The notes below the pieces were generated by a model that was given only the letters and a program-made list of their open reading frames with translations, had not been told where the DNA came from and made no database searches. From the NCBI GenBank assembly GCA_963556145.1, contig OY744466.1:4898001-4962000 (forward strand): DNA of 64,000 nucleotides. The letters run 5' to 3'. How positions within the stretch are numbered: position 1 is the first letter of the stretch; each line of letters opens with the position of its first letter. Position numbers and translations under genes: made by a program. Of this stretch, positions 1 to 11,974 are shown piece by piece. This DNA comes from Hygrocybe punicea. Its lineage: Eukaryota > Basidiomycota > Agaricomycetes > Agaricales > Hygrophoraceae.

Positions 1-463
1 TGGTGCCATTAGGGAAATGCCGTCAGAACATAGATTACTATGATTGTTCACTATGATCGACCAGGATAGGATGATAAGGAGCCCCGCCATTTACATGAAG
101 ATTGGCGATTCAAGATAATTATTTCAGATTATTTATGTCACATGATTTTCGAGAACATATGATAGGAGGAGACGCAGGTGCTAGTACTAAGGGTTGAGCT
201 CATGTGTGATCAACTTGTCCTCCACCAATCAACAGAGACGTCGATGGATTCTCTGTGGTGATGTGAGTAATGAACAACTATTTATGAGATTGCGCCATAC
301 CTCGTTGTGGTGAGTGTTTGTGTCCAGTTTCTAGGGTGTGCCCTCTTTTGTTGGCAAGGTAAAACAGCATTATCCTTGTAACTTCCACCCAGTACTCTCA
401 TTTGCTCTAGCAGCAGGTTTCATGTCAGGAGGCACAATGACATAGGATCGGGAAGGTTTCAAC
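1..463. other. Stretch without a recognisable gene
   Basis: I see no convincing reading frame, repeat or inverted-repeat end here. Any 3' continuation of the short minus-strand frame at 464-637 would have to lie in this part. Confidence 0.4.
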
Positions 464-637
464 TCAGTGGCAGTAACGGCCCATGTGGAATCGAGGAGCA
501 ATACCTTCGTCTTCTATTAGCACACCATAGTCATAGGAGATCTGCATGTTCCCACCTGCAACAAGGGGCATCTCGAGGCCAGGTCCGAGACCACCCTGTT
601 GCATAGACCATGCGAGATGCGAGTATTGTGAATCCAT
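464..637 (-). pseudogene. Short unrecognised coding fragment, 57 codons
   Basis: A minus-strand frame opens at an ATG (635-637), encodes about 57 residues including MQQGGLGPGLEMPLVAGG, and ends in a TGA at 464-466. It has no obvious partner exons. The leader of the 44-bp minisatellite starts about 40 bp beyond its 5' end, so the fragment may have been cut off by that insertion. I do not recognise the family. It could also be a chance frame. Confidence 0.25.
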
Positions 638-678
638 GGACACAGCTACACACTAGTCCGAAATGGTCACAAAGACGA

Positions 679-1036
679 GCCCTTTCAGCGTATCTTTCCC
701 ATGATACATGGGTCAGCTGAGATGGACAATTCCCACTCCAAGTTGGCCAGCCAAACTCAGCCAACCAATATCTTTCTCCAGGGCAGATGGCTTGGCCGAG
801 GGGTCCATGTTCTGGCGGACGTGAGTTGGCTGAAGCAGACGGATATATTGGCTGGCCATGGAATGGCCGACCAGTGTGGGTATTTTGGCTGGCCATGAAA
901 GGTGGATTGGCCGACCAGCCTGGGTATTTGGGCTGGCCATGGAACATGGGTTGGCCGATGGCCCTGGGTATTTTGGCTGGCCATGGAACATGGGTTGGCC
1001 GACTGGTCTGGGTATGTCGGTTGGCCATAGAACAGT
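679..1036 (+). repeat. Copy A of the 44-bp minisatellite element (solo end)
   Basis: This copy starts with a conserved leader (CCTTTCAGCGTATCTTTCCC, then the AGATGGACAATTCCCAC block and CAATATCTTTCTCCAGGG) and continues into about four 44-bp units built on GGCTGGCCATGGAACATGG and TTGGCCGAC. The same leader followed by the same unit occurs at 11975, and in reverse orientation at 23818 and 44238, so it is a dispersed element and not a local tandem expansion. Several long frames cross it in both directions, because 44 is not a multiple of three and the unit lacks stops. I treat none of them as genes. Confidence 0.85.
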
Positions 1037-1394
1037 GTTGCCACACATGCAACAGGTGGTTTATATCTGTTCATTCCAGCATCTCTGAACATACCCACCT
1101 TACATCTTTGCAATCTTACACATTACATCTTTGCACTCTTACCCATCACTTGCCACATTCCACCAATTTCATACTTGCTCCTCTATCCCTTTGTTCTGGA
1201 ATTTATCAATATTCACAATTCATCATATTCTACTAATCACATCCTAGGCAAACTTGCAATCCCTTGTGTCATCTATTTGTAATCCACATTGCTGTACATT
1301 ACGTGATTTCTCATCACATCATGTTAAACATGAGGCATTATTCCTTTGTTCCAGACAACGACATCTGCCTTCATTCTCCTCACTATTTGCCTAA

Positions 1395-3005
1395 ATGAAG
1401 TGGATCACCCCAGAATTTAATAAGATCCTTGAAGACGGTTATCCCAATTTTAGGAGATCCACTGGTGAAGATCGTATTCATGTCCTGAAAGGAATCAGGA
1501 AACTTTTAAAACAATTGGCACAACAAACCAACACACCATGGCCCCCAAATATGCAAAAGGTTGGTATATTCTAATACTACCCTTCAGATCAACCTAACAG
1601 CATTATACCATGAATTCAGAAAATTCAAACTTGGTACCACAATCATCAGTCAAAATTGGAGAGCGACACGGAGGATGCTCCAAAATATGACAAAAGCCTG
1701 CCATTCAAGCTTGAGATCGATGAGGATGGTTTTCCTATGGTACTGAATGTTACAAATATGTCATTGGTCGACATAAGAAACTTGTTTAGATCACTGGTGA
1801 CCATGTCCTATCGTACATACTTTGGCGTTGGCCAGGCTTATTGTACTCATTCGTATGAAGGTCAGATGTGCAACAACAGCGTTGTCGCTGTTCCATGGGG
1901 AAAAATTGGACAAAATCGAAACCAATACATGGAGGACATCTACTTTCCCCCTCACATAGAACTAAAGGAACCGTGGAAAATGAAACTCGATGAACTTCGG
2001 ACGGTCCACCAATTTTGGTTGCAATGGCAGAAACTCAGTGAAAAACCCTTCTGATTTAAAACCGTCCTGAAGACCGACCAGAGAGCACCAAATGCATTCA
2101 TGCAAAAAAAGAAGAAGTTCCATGCTGCTGCCGCTTTGGCCAGGACTGATTGTTCAGCGCTGTCAAACTCCAGTAGGGAAACCACATCTATCCCAGCAGA
2201 ATCGAGTGCTATTGGAGCCCGTAGATCCAAATTGAATGTTCCACCATTAAAGAAAGTCCACTGCAAGAAGAAAACGCAAAATGCTGCTAATTCCAGCAAG
2301 GGCAAGCAAAAAGCAGTCAGTAGTGAAGAGGGCAACAATAGTTGGAGTGACGAGAGTGCAAGTAGTGGTAGCCTTGATGGGCATGGTGGTGACAGCGAGA
2401 TGGATGACAATACATCAACGTTAAAGCTTCTGTGGACGAAAAAGAAAACGGAGAGACAAGTGAAGCAAAAGGAGCAAGCAGAATGGTTACTGGCACAGGA
2501 ACGAGAGGTAACAACAGAGTTACAAGAAGTACAAGAGCGGGAGAGGCAAGAGGCCCAGAAGAGGGAGGCATGAAAGGCCCAGGAGGAGGCCAGGAAGAAA
2601 CAGGTACAAGAAGCCCAGGAGAGGGAGGAAAGAGAGGCGTGGGAGAGGCAGGAAAGGGAGGCACGAGAGGCTCAGGGGAGGGAGGCACTAGAGGCGCAGG
2701 AGAGGGAGGAGAGGGAGGCATGAGAGGCCCAGGAGAGGGAGGCACAAAAGGCCGGGGAAGAGGCCAGGAAGAAACAGGTACGAGAAGCCCGGGAGAGGGA
2801 GGCACGAGAGGCCCGGGAGAAGGAGGAAAGGGAGGCACAAGAGGCACAGGAGAGGGAGGCACAAGAGGTGCGGGAGAGGGAGGAAAGGGAGGCACGAGAA
2901 GTGCGGGACAGGGAGGAAAAAGAAACATGGGACAGGGACCTTCAACAACAACAACGCCCACGGAAGTTGGACAGCTCAAGAAATGCCAGTAAAAATGCCA
3001 GGTAA
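1395..3005 (+). pseudogene. Transposon-type coiled-coil protein, broken by three CGA-to-TGA stops
   Basis: Exon 1 (1395-1559, 55 codons) joins exon 2 (1620-3005) across a 60-bp intron that begins GTTGGTAT and contains a CTAAC branch-like site. The joined protein of about 500 residues has an IQTWYHNHQ motif, then AVPWGKIGQNRNQY and LKEPWKMKLDELRTVHQFW, a lysine-rich linker and a long E/R/Q/A coiled coil built from imperfect EAQEREAREA-like repeats. This layout resembles a family common around Agaricomycete transposons, but I cannot name a function. The frame from 1656 to 3003 is continuous except for three TGA codons, at 2052, 2571 and 2721, each where CGA (Arg) fits the local repeat. The true start may lie further upstream. 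Confidence 0.6.
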
Positions 3006-3236
3006 AGCTGTCCTGTTTCAAAGGTGGGGATGCTGCTCACAATTTACATTACCAACAGCGGTCAACCTTTGCGATGATCTACACGTCGCAAATAAGCTTC
3101 ATGTATTGAACAAATAACAAATATATATATAGTATTATGTGTCAAAACATCCCAAAGTGACATGTCACGTATGCCATGGCCCCCAACGTGACATAACAAC
3201 TTGAGACTCTACCCATACCTATTAATAGTTCGGTGC

Positions 3237-5696
3237 TTATGAGTGTATATACATGCTGGTGAGGCAATTTATCGTACCTGAGTCTTCCCTCCAATGACGT
3301 TTCACAGGGGGTGTGGGGGGACGGGGTGATCCAGTGAAATCACTATACACTGCTTCACTGCAAGAAGAGATGTCCATTTGATCATCATCCTCTCCCTCCT
3401 CACTGTCCACACTCTGGTTGTTTGACTTCCCCACCTTCTCAGTTGGTTCCTCCTCCTCTTCGTCCTCCTCCTGTGCCCCATCCCCATCTGCCTCCTCCTC
3501 CTCCTCCTGCACCTCCCCCTCCTCCTCCTCCTCCCCTTCCTCCTGCAGCTCCCCCTCCTCCCCCCCTTCTTCTCCTGCTGCTTCCCCTCGTCACTGTCCA
3601 CATCTTCCTCATTTGACATATCCAGCGGCCTGATCAGACTGTCCTCATACCACCAAGCTCCATCATTTGAATTTCCTACCTGCTCAAGTGGATCCTCCTC
3701 ATCCTCCTCATCCAGGCCAGCCACGTCCATTTCTTCTCCCGCATCTTCCCCAGCCACGTCGGCTGAATTTCCCACCATTACAGGTGGATCCTCTTCCCTC
3801 TCAGCGTCGACAGCCATGTCATTTGAACATCCAACCGTTGGAGGTGGATCCTGGTTCTCCTCGATCGCCACATCCTCCACACCTGCATCCACTGAATTTC
3901 CCACCTTCCTAAATGGATCATCCACCTCTTCCTCACCATTGGTGCCCTTCCCTTTGTTGTGCTCATTGTCTTTCCCCTTGTCCCGTGTATCCGTGTTATC
4001 CTGTACCTCACCTTCACCGGTAGTTGCGTTGACTAGCAGAATTGGATGAGGTGGAAAATCTAAGCATTCAACAAGAATGGGACTGATGGGTTCTACCGGA
4101 TGAGTCTCAATGTGTATTTTTGGGCCAGTCCAGAAGAATTCCGATGGTGGGGTCTGAAGAAGCTCATTCAGCTGTGGCACCAAATCTGGCCAATCGTTTT
4201 GAAAATGTCGGCAGACCGCTGACTCAACGGCTTTCGCTGTGCAATGTGCTGGTGCCATCACAACCCCATCCTTGTCCCATTTATACCCAACAATTGCAGC
4301 AGATAGTTCCAAAAGACTTCATTGGAAAATGTAAGAGGGGCTGATCCAATGGTCTTCCATGAAGACAACAAAATGTTCCGCAAACCAGATTTGGAAATGT
4401 CTATATCTGCATTGTGCGATATTCTGTTCCTCACGAATTTCAGCCGATATGGTATGGTTGTAGGACGTCCTGTTGATGATATCAGCAAGCTTGATCAGGT
4501 TTCCCACAATCACAAGGTCGAGGAAGCTGTCTTCAGTTTCGATCTTGGGCATATGAGACTTGGTGAAGACAGTAGCTGTGCAGTGAGCATTTTAATCTTC
4601 CGGAGTTTGTAAACATTGCCCAAAGTAGCTCACATGATGATTCGTGGTTGCCCGTGAAGTACTCAATCCACATGGTGAGAAGTCAGTGGAGAAATGTACG
4701 TGTCACATTATGCTCCGCATTTGTGATGGTATGACTCATCACGAAAGTATGGATAATCCCATAACAGGTATCCCGTATAGTTGACGTCGCATAGAGATGA
4801 CGCCCATTGACAATGGAGTGCTCTACACCAAGGACATAATGCGGGGTGCATGGCCTGATGTAACTGTGTGTTTCAGCACACATCTCAGTGGTCACAGATA
4901 TATTCCCACTTACAGCACGGAACCCTTGGTGAGCAGTAATCCTTCTGCTTCCCACAACCCTTTCCCACTATGTTTTCTCGGCTCCCACTCCTGAGGATAG
5001 GCCTTGTTAGTGGCAAGATTGCCAGCCTTGCGATCCCATTCAGCATCCCTTCGAGGCCTCATGAGGACCCAGTACTTTGCGCCAGTCCTGACAATAACCA
5101 CCATGCCAAAGCCATCATCATCTACATGTGTCCAAGAAATGGCACGAGCTGTCGCCACCGTTCCCCAAGCCAAATCGTCGTTTAAAGGCTGCTCGCGGAT
5201 AAACCCTGGTTGGCCCCAGGTTTCATGTCAAGCAACCTCAGATGATGACAGGGACCTTTTCATGAATAAACAGGTAAATGATGTGTTTGATCTTCGAAAC
5301 AAGGTTGCTCACCAAAATTTTGGAGGTGGGTCCAACGTCATATGACCCATGGGAAGGTCAAGGAAATTGAAAACCCTTTCGTTGTCAGGGTCAAGCACAA
5401 CCTGATATAATGTTTCTAATGTGCCAGGTTTGTTCATATTCTTGATGTTAGGCACCAATCGCAATTCAGCAACTAACAAAGGCACTTTAGTTACTATGCC
5501 CAGACATCACTCCAGAAACGGACCTTGCACTGAACGAATGGACAACAAAGACCCCAATGTCTCCAAACCTTCCCTATCAAACTCCACTGTTTCTACAGGG
5601 GAATTGAGCATGAGGATGTGATGATGACGAAAGATTCCTTGAATTATTGCAGCATCCATCGACTTGAAGATGTTCCATTCCACCACGAACACACAT
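3237..5696 (-). pseudogene. JmjC-domain protein, C-terminal third
   Basis: This is the 3' part of the JmjC gene; the rest lies at 9666-11736 and 29281-29758. It holds the core of the domain: FVVEWNIFKSMDAAIIQGIF, SWTHVDDDGFGMVVIVRTGA with the HxD iron ligands, and YIRPCTPHYVLGVEHSIVNG. A 50-bp intron (GTAAGTGGG...ACACAG) interrupts the domain, and a second of about 60 bp (GTGAGC...CACAG) follows it. The acidic tail repeats a DPxxxVGNSxD unit about five times. In-frame TGA codons at 5507, 5309, 5228, 4683 and 4319 (lowest coordinate of each) all fit CGA arginines, and one frameshift lies in a C run near 3560. JmjC proteins are Fe(II)/2OG oxygenases, often histone demethylases; this copy cannot be translated intact. 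Confidence 0.75.
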
Positions 5697-5779
5697 CAGT
5701 ATTTTACCCTATACCACTGATTCCCAGTGGGACAATGTGGAGTCCACATGGACTAAGTGAACAATGTGGACAATGTGTA

Positions 5780-6135
5780 CTCCACATGGACTTCACATGG
5801 AATCCACATAAAAAAGTCAAAATGCACTGGGTTTTTTTGACTTTTTTGACTTTTTCTCCTTCAATATCAATGCTATTGCAAATATAAAACTATTTTTAGC
5901 ATTCTAAACTCATAGGGCTTAGTTCAAGACTAATAGAAAATTTTATTTCTAGTGGGATTCCACATGGATTCCACATGGACTCCACATAGAAAGTTGAAAT
6001 GCACCAGGTTTTTTTGACTTTTTTGACTTTTCCCACTTCAATATCAATGCCAATGCAAATATAAGACAATATCTAGCATTCTAAACTCATAGGGCTTCCT
6101 TCAATACTAAGAGACCATTTTATTTCCAGTAGGAT
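5780..6135. repeat. Two 178-bp tandem repeats near the hAT-like left end
   Basis: Each unit opens with clustered TGGAATCCACATGGA motifs, then an A/T-rich part with GGTTTTTTTGACTTTTTTGA and CATTCTAAACTCATAGGGCT. The spacing of the GGTTTTTTT landmarks (about 5829 and 6007) gives the period. The CCACATGGA motif recurs at the other end (9478-9630), so these are subterminal repeats of the element. Confidence 0.7.
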
Positions 6136-6689
6136 TCCACATGGAATCCCACCAAATTCCCACCAAAAACTCAACATTTATCCATTGTTCTGCTTATATC
6201 TTATTTAATACAAGTGTTGTTAAGAACACCAAGTTTTCCTCAGAGTCTACTATGGAACTGTCTCAGATCTTACTCAGAGCAAGATCCCACTATGTGGTTC
6301 AACACAAATTCAAAATATTCTTACATTTGTATATGTCTTGACTTAGTTGAATACTGGTGTAGGTTACTATTGGACTGGGTCATCATTTTCTCATTAATCC
6401 AGTATTTTATAGTGTGACAATGATTCCAAGTATTCATATTGGAATCCTTTATGTTTGTTAGTAGTCTTGGGAATGCTTATATGTTCAGTTACACAAGCAT
6501 GTTCAGCAAACATCACTTTCAGTTAATCAATATGTTTTTAGTTCACATCAATCTCATAGTCACTTTCATGTTCTCTTCATCACCTTCACCTTCACCTCCA
6601 TCTTCAGCTTCAGCTTCATCTTAGCTACATCCCTACTCAGCAAATACTCACTCATATTTACCAACTCCTTGTTTCAGGGATCCATATTA

Positions 6690-6946
6690 ATACCATAATT
6701 ATCTTCACCTTCACCTTCACCTTCACCTTCACCTTCACCTTCACCTTCATCTCCCATGTCAGCAATGAATACATGGACTGACACTAGCACTGGGACAGAA
6801 GTCCAGAGTCTGAGTACATTCACCAATATGTTCACCAACAAATTTTCAAACACCTTTCTGCCACTAATATCCAATGGCAACAACAACAATAACAAGAATG
6901 GCAACAATAACAAGAATGGCAACAACAACAAGAATGGCAACAGCAA

Positions 6947-6990
<44 letters not shown>

Positions 6991-6996
6991 GCAGCA

Positions 6997-7061
<65 letters not shown>

Positions 7062-7062
7062 C
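6690..7062. repeat. CTTCAC and CAA/CAG microsatellites
   Basis: A (TTCACC)n tract at about 6703-6750 is followed by an interrupted CAA/CAG tract at 6880-7062. Homopolymeric Leu, Cys, Ala, Ser and Asn frames run over it on both strands; these are by-products of the triplet repeat and I do not call a gene. Confidence 0.8.
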
Positions 7063-8124
7063 TGGCTCATCAGTGTCTGTACTTTTCCCACCTTTGATCG
7101 GGTTGAGTTCTATGTTAGCAATGGACATATGGACTGAGTTTTGCAACTGGAACAGGAGTCACCTATCAGAGTCTGAGTACATTCAAAAACACATTTTCAA
7201 ACACATTCCTCCCATTAATACACAACAGCAACAACAACAAAACAACTGTAGTGGAGCTTCAAAACATTTATAATGGTGCTTCAAAGTATTTGTAATAGTG
7301 CTTCAAAATATTTAGAATAGTGTTTGGAGCCAGCTCTTCAAAATATTACACAAACCAGATCTTCACATACACAAGAAGCACAGTCAGAAAAATATTGGAA
7401 TGCTGGCATTGGTGGCTGCTTGTGCAGTAACATTGAACTAGAAAAGTGTTAGTCAGTAGAAGTACAGAAATTAAACAAAAAAAGACATAAGTTGAGCAGA
7501 ATGGTTTGCAATTTGCAATTGTGAACCACTCTACTTGTCATTGGATGGACGGTTGCTGTGTTTGTTTCAATGTGACATGAAGTCACTCATACCCATATCC
7601 CAGGTCCAGAGTTAGTGGGACACAGTTTAATCCCAATGTGAGAATTTGTTATTACTGGGTTAATTCAGAAGGCAAATGGAGTGGTTTGAATAAAGGTGGC
7701 TTCAATTAAGGGCTGGGTGTTAGAAAATCGGCACTAAGATAAAATAGAAGACTCAGTCTTTATATGAAGACTGAATATATTTGAGACTACCTAAGATAAA
7801 ATAGAACTATATACAATAGTTAGAATGGTTAGTAGTTAATAAAAGAAGGGATTTACAATTCAGTCTTTATATGACAACTGAGTCATCAATCAACAAAACC
7901 AAGGTTTTGGCACCCTACAATTGGATCTCCAATTGAATATCCAACACTGGGCAAGATAACCATCACACATTGTTTTGGCTTGTGCTCATCAGATACAAAT
8001 TTCTAAATCCAACTAAATCAGACTGTTCTTAACTATGACTAAAATCAGATGAACTCTTCAAAATGTGATAACAAATATAATAAAAGGTGCTATCTACATG
8101 TAATAACTACATTACTGTAATACA

Positions 8125-8395
8125 GATGTGGAGGGGAAAGGGGGGAGGGGAAAGGAAAGAGTGGAAGGAGTTAGCCAACAGAGGGGGGAAGGGGACAGGG
8201 AAGAGGGAGCAAAAGGAAGGGGGGCAAGAGGGGAAGGGGGGGAAAGGGGGAAGGGGGGGAAAGACAGGGACAAGGTGGGGAGGTGGGAGAAGATGGGGAA
8301 GGGGGGGTTAGAGAAGGTGGAGGGAAGGTGGAAAGGGGAGAGGAAGAGAGGGGGAAGGGGAGGGGGAATGGAAGGGGAGGGAGGACAGGGACAAT
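8125..8395. repeat. G-rich purine tract with potential quadruplex structure
   Basis: The plus strand is nearly all purine for about 270 bp, with many runs of four to seven G separated by a few bases. Such sequence can form G-quadruplex or triplex structures. It lies inside the hAT-like element and is directly followed by a CTG-rich tract. Confidence 0.7.
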
Positions 8396-9673
8396 ACTCA
8401 CCATCGCCGTTGCGGCTGTCACTGCTGCTGCTGCTGCTGCTGTTGACGCTGTTGCTGCTGCTGCCATTGCTGCCGCTGCTGTCGTCGTCCTTTGCAACTC
8501 TCGCGGCCGCCATCATCCTGTCATTGTTGTCCTTCTGTCCCCGTTGTCGCCCTACCACCTTCCTTGTTGTCTTTGTTGTTGCTGTTGTCGTTGTCGTTGT
8601 TGTGCCGCCGTCTATCTCCTTGGCGCTGGCCTATGTGTCAGGGCAACGGCGACGGGGATCGCCAGTAGTCAGTAAATAACAATAATTAATAATAAGAAAA
8701 CTTACAGGTACACCCACACCCGGTGCATCTCCCATCTGCTCCGTCTTCCCTCGCATCGCTGTCATCCGCGTCGGCCACCATCTGAGGCCGCGGATGTTTT
8801 ACGTTTCAAAATGGCCATGGCGGTTGTGGACATTGGGGTGGGCGAGGGCGTGGTTGTGGGTGTGGATGTAGTTGTGGACCCGGGCATGAGCATGGGCGTG
8901 GGCATGAGCTGGGTACCGCTGTAGGTAGTCAGTAAACAAAAAATGTAAAAAAATGTAAAAAAATGTACTGATGTAGCGGGGCCCCGCTACTTCCGTTGTC
9001 GCTGGACTGGTCGTCTCCTTTGATGTTGGCGTCCCACATTCACCGTGGCGGCTTTGGTCCTTGTTCGTTGTGGGCGTGTTGACATTGGGGTTGCCTGTAT
9101 CAGGGTAGGGTAGTAAGTCACAGCACATAATAAAATTAAATAAATAAAAATAATGCAGTGGGGAGGGTACTGGCCCCCGCTGCTCTCGTTGTTGATAGAC
9201 TCGTCTGGCATTGATCCGGGGTGTTGGACATTGGACATTGGGCATTGAGCGTTGTGCTGAGCATTGGCGTTGCTGTTGGTCTTGTTTGGTTGACGCGTCC
9301 TGTTGACTGGCATGTGATGTTCACGCGTTCCCAAATTGGTCCGTGCACCAAACAACCGTATATAAGGTGCCGTAACCTCACATATTTACTTCGGGGCATT
9401 CCCCCTTTAGTACTTAACAATAAGATAAATAGGTTATAAAAATCATGTAGTTATTATTTAATAATGATTTTCGTGTAGATTCCACATGGACTCCAGGTGG
9501 ACAAAAATGGGGCATAGTTCATGTGGAATCCACACGGAATTTACCTGGAGTGGGAGTGAAATTTTGAGTGGTAAAATGTCCATTTGGCTGGGGTGGAATT
9601 CATGTGGAATCCACCTGGAATCCACATTGTCCCACTGGGAATCAGTGGTAAAGGGTAAAGAGCTCACACACAT

Positions 9674-11736
9674 GACACATGAGGATCATACATGTTTTCT
9701 CTTGCACTAGGCAGCCGATGTGGAGGAACCCCATCAATGTAACTGGATCGGATCATTTCATATGTTTCCCGCAACAATGCATGTTCCACTTTTGCCTGTA
9801 TCGTGCTTACCAGTTAACAATCAAACGGTACAAAATCAGACATCAACATACAACAATGGATGGTGAATGGTGCACATGCTCAACGGGTTCGTGTACAGTG
9901 TCACCATCATACATCGTGAGATGAACACCCTCTGATGCTCACTTTATGAATAATCAGTGGGGTGGCACATCATCGAACAACAAAAGACACACAATGGGTG
10001 CTGGACGGCTGAGCAAATCAGGTTCCCCATAATCCTATCAAAATATTCATTCATGACAAATGAGACGGTCTTGAATCACTTACATCTCTGGTAAGGTCGA
10101 TGATCACTTTCACTTTCTCTGGTGCTTTCTTATAGTCATCGTCATCGTCGTCGTCGTCGTCATCTTCATCCTCGGGATCATCACGTTTCTTGGACTTGGG
10201 ATAACTTCTTGTCAACCAGCGAGTGGATCTTTTCTTCCTCTGATATGACCTCCCCGGCGCGACCACGACTTTCTCTTCCTTCTGGACTTTCTCTGCCTTC
10301 TGCTTCTCCTTGCCTTTTGAAGAGTCCCCGACCTTGTCCAACATTTTGGCCTGGCTTCGGGTCAACATAGAGCTCTGTCCACGTGAAGCAAGCTCCTTCA
10401 ATGGTCCACTCCTCTTCTTCTTGTTAATTTTCAATTGAAGCAGTTCATCATCGCTGGAAAGAGGGTTGCCCGACGAAGGCTTGTCATTCTCGGCACTTTT
10501 TCCCTGCAGGCCTTTTTCTGCCTTAGGGTCTACTGGAACATTTTGTTTCGGTGCAACCGTAAGCTGACTAGCAGAGTTGGTCAGGTCCTCCACTTCTTTA
10601 TCTTGCAACATCTGTTGTCAGTCCCAGTGATAAATGTAGAGACAGGCAGTGTATCTTACTGTCAAAACAAAACCAACTAAAGTCCTGTTCTGTTCCCTGG
10701 ACGCTGTCCTCCAACAAATCGTATTCTTGGAGGAATACATTCAGCTCCTGCATCGCCGAAGATCCTAAACATATTCTTGTAATGGCCCTCCAAAGCACCC
10801 TCTCCATTTGAGCAAGGAATGGAGGCCTTTCATTCCCCAAGGCAAACGCGATCTTTTCCTTATGTCAACTACATCCAAGCTGGCACAAATAATGGACTCA
10901 CTGCCATGAGAGATGGCAGTGCATGAGTTTCATGATTGAAATGTCGTGGGAGAAGAGTAATTATGGGTGACAGTGTGAGGCTTAGGTGGAATAGATTTCT
11001 CATCCAATCATACATTAAACCTCCGAAAGACTTGGTGGTGAGGGAATTGACAAATGAGTCTTGCAATGGTAGATCAACACTCTTGGCCATCCTGAAACCA
11101 TATGGATTATTTATTTGCAGCAGGTGTAATGTGATTGTAACGCAATCCCAACCTCTGTAGCTTCTCCACCCATGATGTGAAGTCGCAGTCTACATATGAG
11201 TTGCCCTGTTTTTGTACAAAGTCTGACACACATTTCACATAGAACATATGTCACATACCTGGCCAAACCAAGTGAATGAGAATGCCAGAAGCTCTAGATT
11301 GAGGAGGATCTGGTTGACGTCAGAGGATTCGAGGTTGACAGATGCACAGTAAAGGATCCGGAGGCTCATTTCTACTTCTTTTTGGGCTGGTGTCAAGTAT
11401 GCTGGGAGAGCGACTGCAAAGATCGGGATGGTGTCCATACTAGACACCAACTTCTGCGGCACTGCCATGGCTGAAACACCCACCACTTCTTGATCTTGTT
11501 GCATGATTAATAGACTTTTGCATGTCATATGAAGCTTCGTGATCGGCTTACTCCAGTCTCTGAGAAATTTGTAGAGCTTTGAGACAGTGTGCAAATGTCA
11601 CCTCAAAATGCCTTCTCAAATGTGAATGGTCAACTCACCTTGGTCAACTTCTTGCTCATCTGTGGTTTTGCTGATCTCCTAATTACTTTGAAACTTGGAT
11701 GACGGGGCAGCCCAACAGCGTCCATGAGCTTATCTA
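9674..11736 (-). pseudogene. JmjC-domain protein, middle third
   Basis: Minus-strand exons continue the JmjC gene. They read, in order, DKLMDAVGLPRHPSFKVIRR, then LYKFLRDWSKPITKLHMTCK through NLELLAFSFTWFGQ, then LGNERPPFLAQMERVLWRAI, then a basic linker (10051-10611) with a run of about 11 Asp and EKVKVIIDLTRD. A 49-bp intron (GTAAGTGATTC...TTTTGATAG) leads to DYGEPDLLSRPAPIVCLLLF, and another intron to AKVEHALLRETYEMIRSSYI and PSARENMYDPHVSCV, where the hAT-like element interrupts. Two TGA codons in the DYGEP exon again fit CGA. The acidic and basic linker suggests a nuclear protein, which matches a chromatin enzyme. Confidence 0.6.
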
Positions 11737-11974
11737 CATCAGGAAAAACACTTCTGGTCCCATGGGGTCCTGGGAAATCCCAAATTTCCCAGGGTCACCA
11801 GGGAGTGTCACAGAGCTCCACAGAGCATCTTAGAGCTTCTCAGAGCATCTTAGAAGTTCAGAATCACGCTTGACCTAGAAATACTAAATAAACATATGCC
11901 AGGTGCTTGGAGGCATACTGATTAGGATTGTTTAACGTCTTATGGAGTATATTATGCCACACAATGTATTTATC

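Larger units (their letters stand above)
5697..9665. mobile_element. Non-autonomous hAT-like element inside the JmjC gene
   Basis: The ends are CAGTATTTTACCC on the left and, read inward from the right, GAGCTCTTTACCC, both followed by an almost identical block containing CCACTGATTCCCAGTGGG. Perfect 8-bp direct repeats ACACACAT flank it at 5689-5696 and 9666-9673. Deleting the element and one repeat gives an uninterrupted JmjC frame reading PHVSCVFVVEWNIFK. No transposase is visible. The inside holds two 178-bp tandem repeats, TTCACC and CAA/CAG microsatellites, a G-rich purine tract and GC-rich low-complexity sequence with intron-like joints. An 8-bp duplication with CAG ends suits the hAT superfamily. 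Confidence 0.85.

Noticed and set aside
6832..7146. Poly-Leu, poly-Cys and poly-Ala proteins over CAG/CTG tracts (also 14947-15343, 18250-18590)
   Set aside because: Triplet-repeat by-products with no splice context or conserved flank on those strands.
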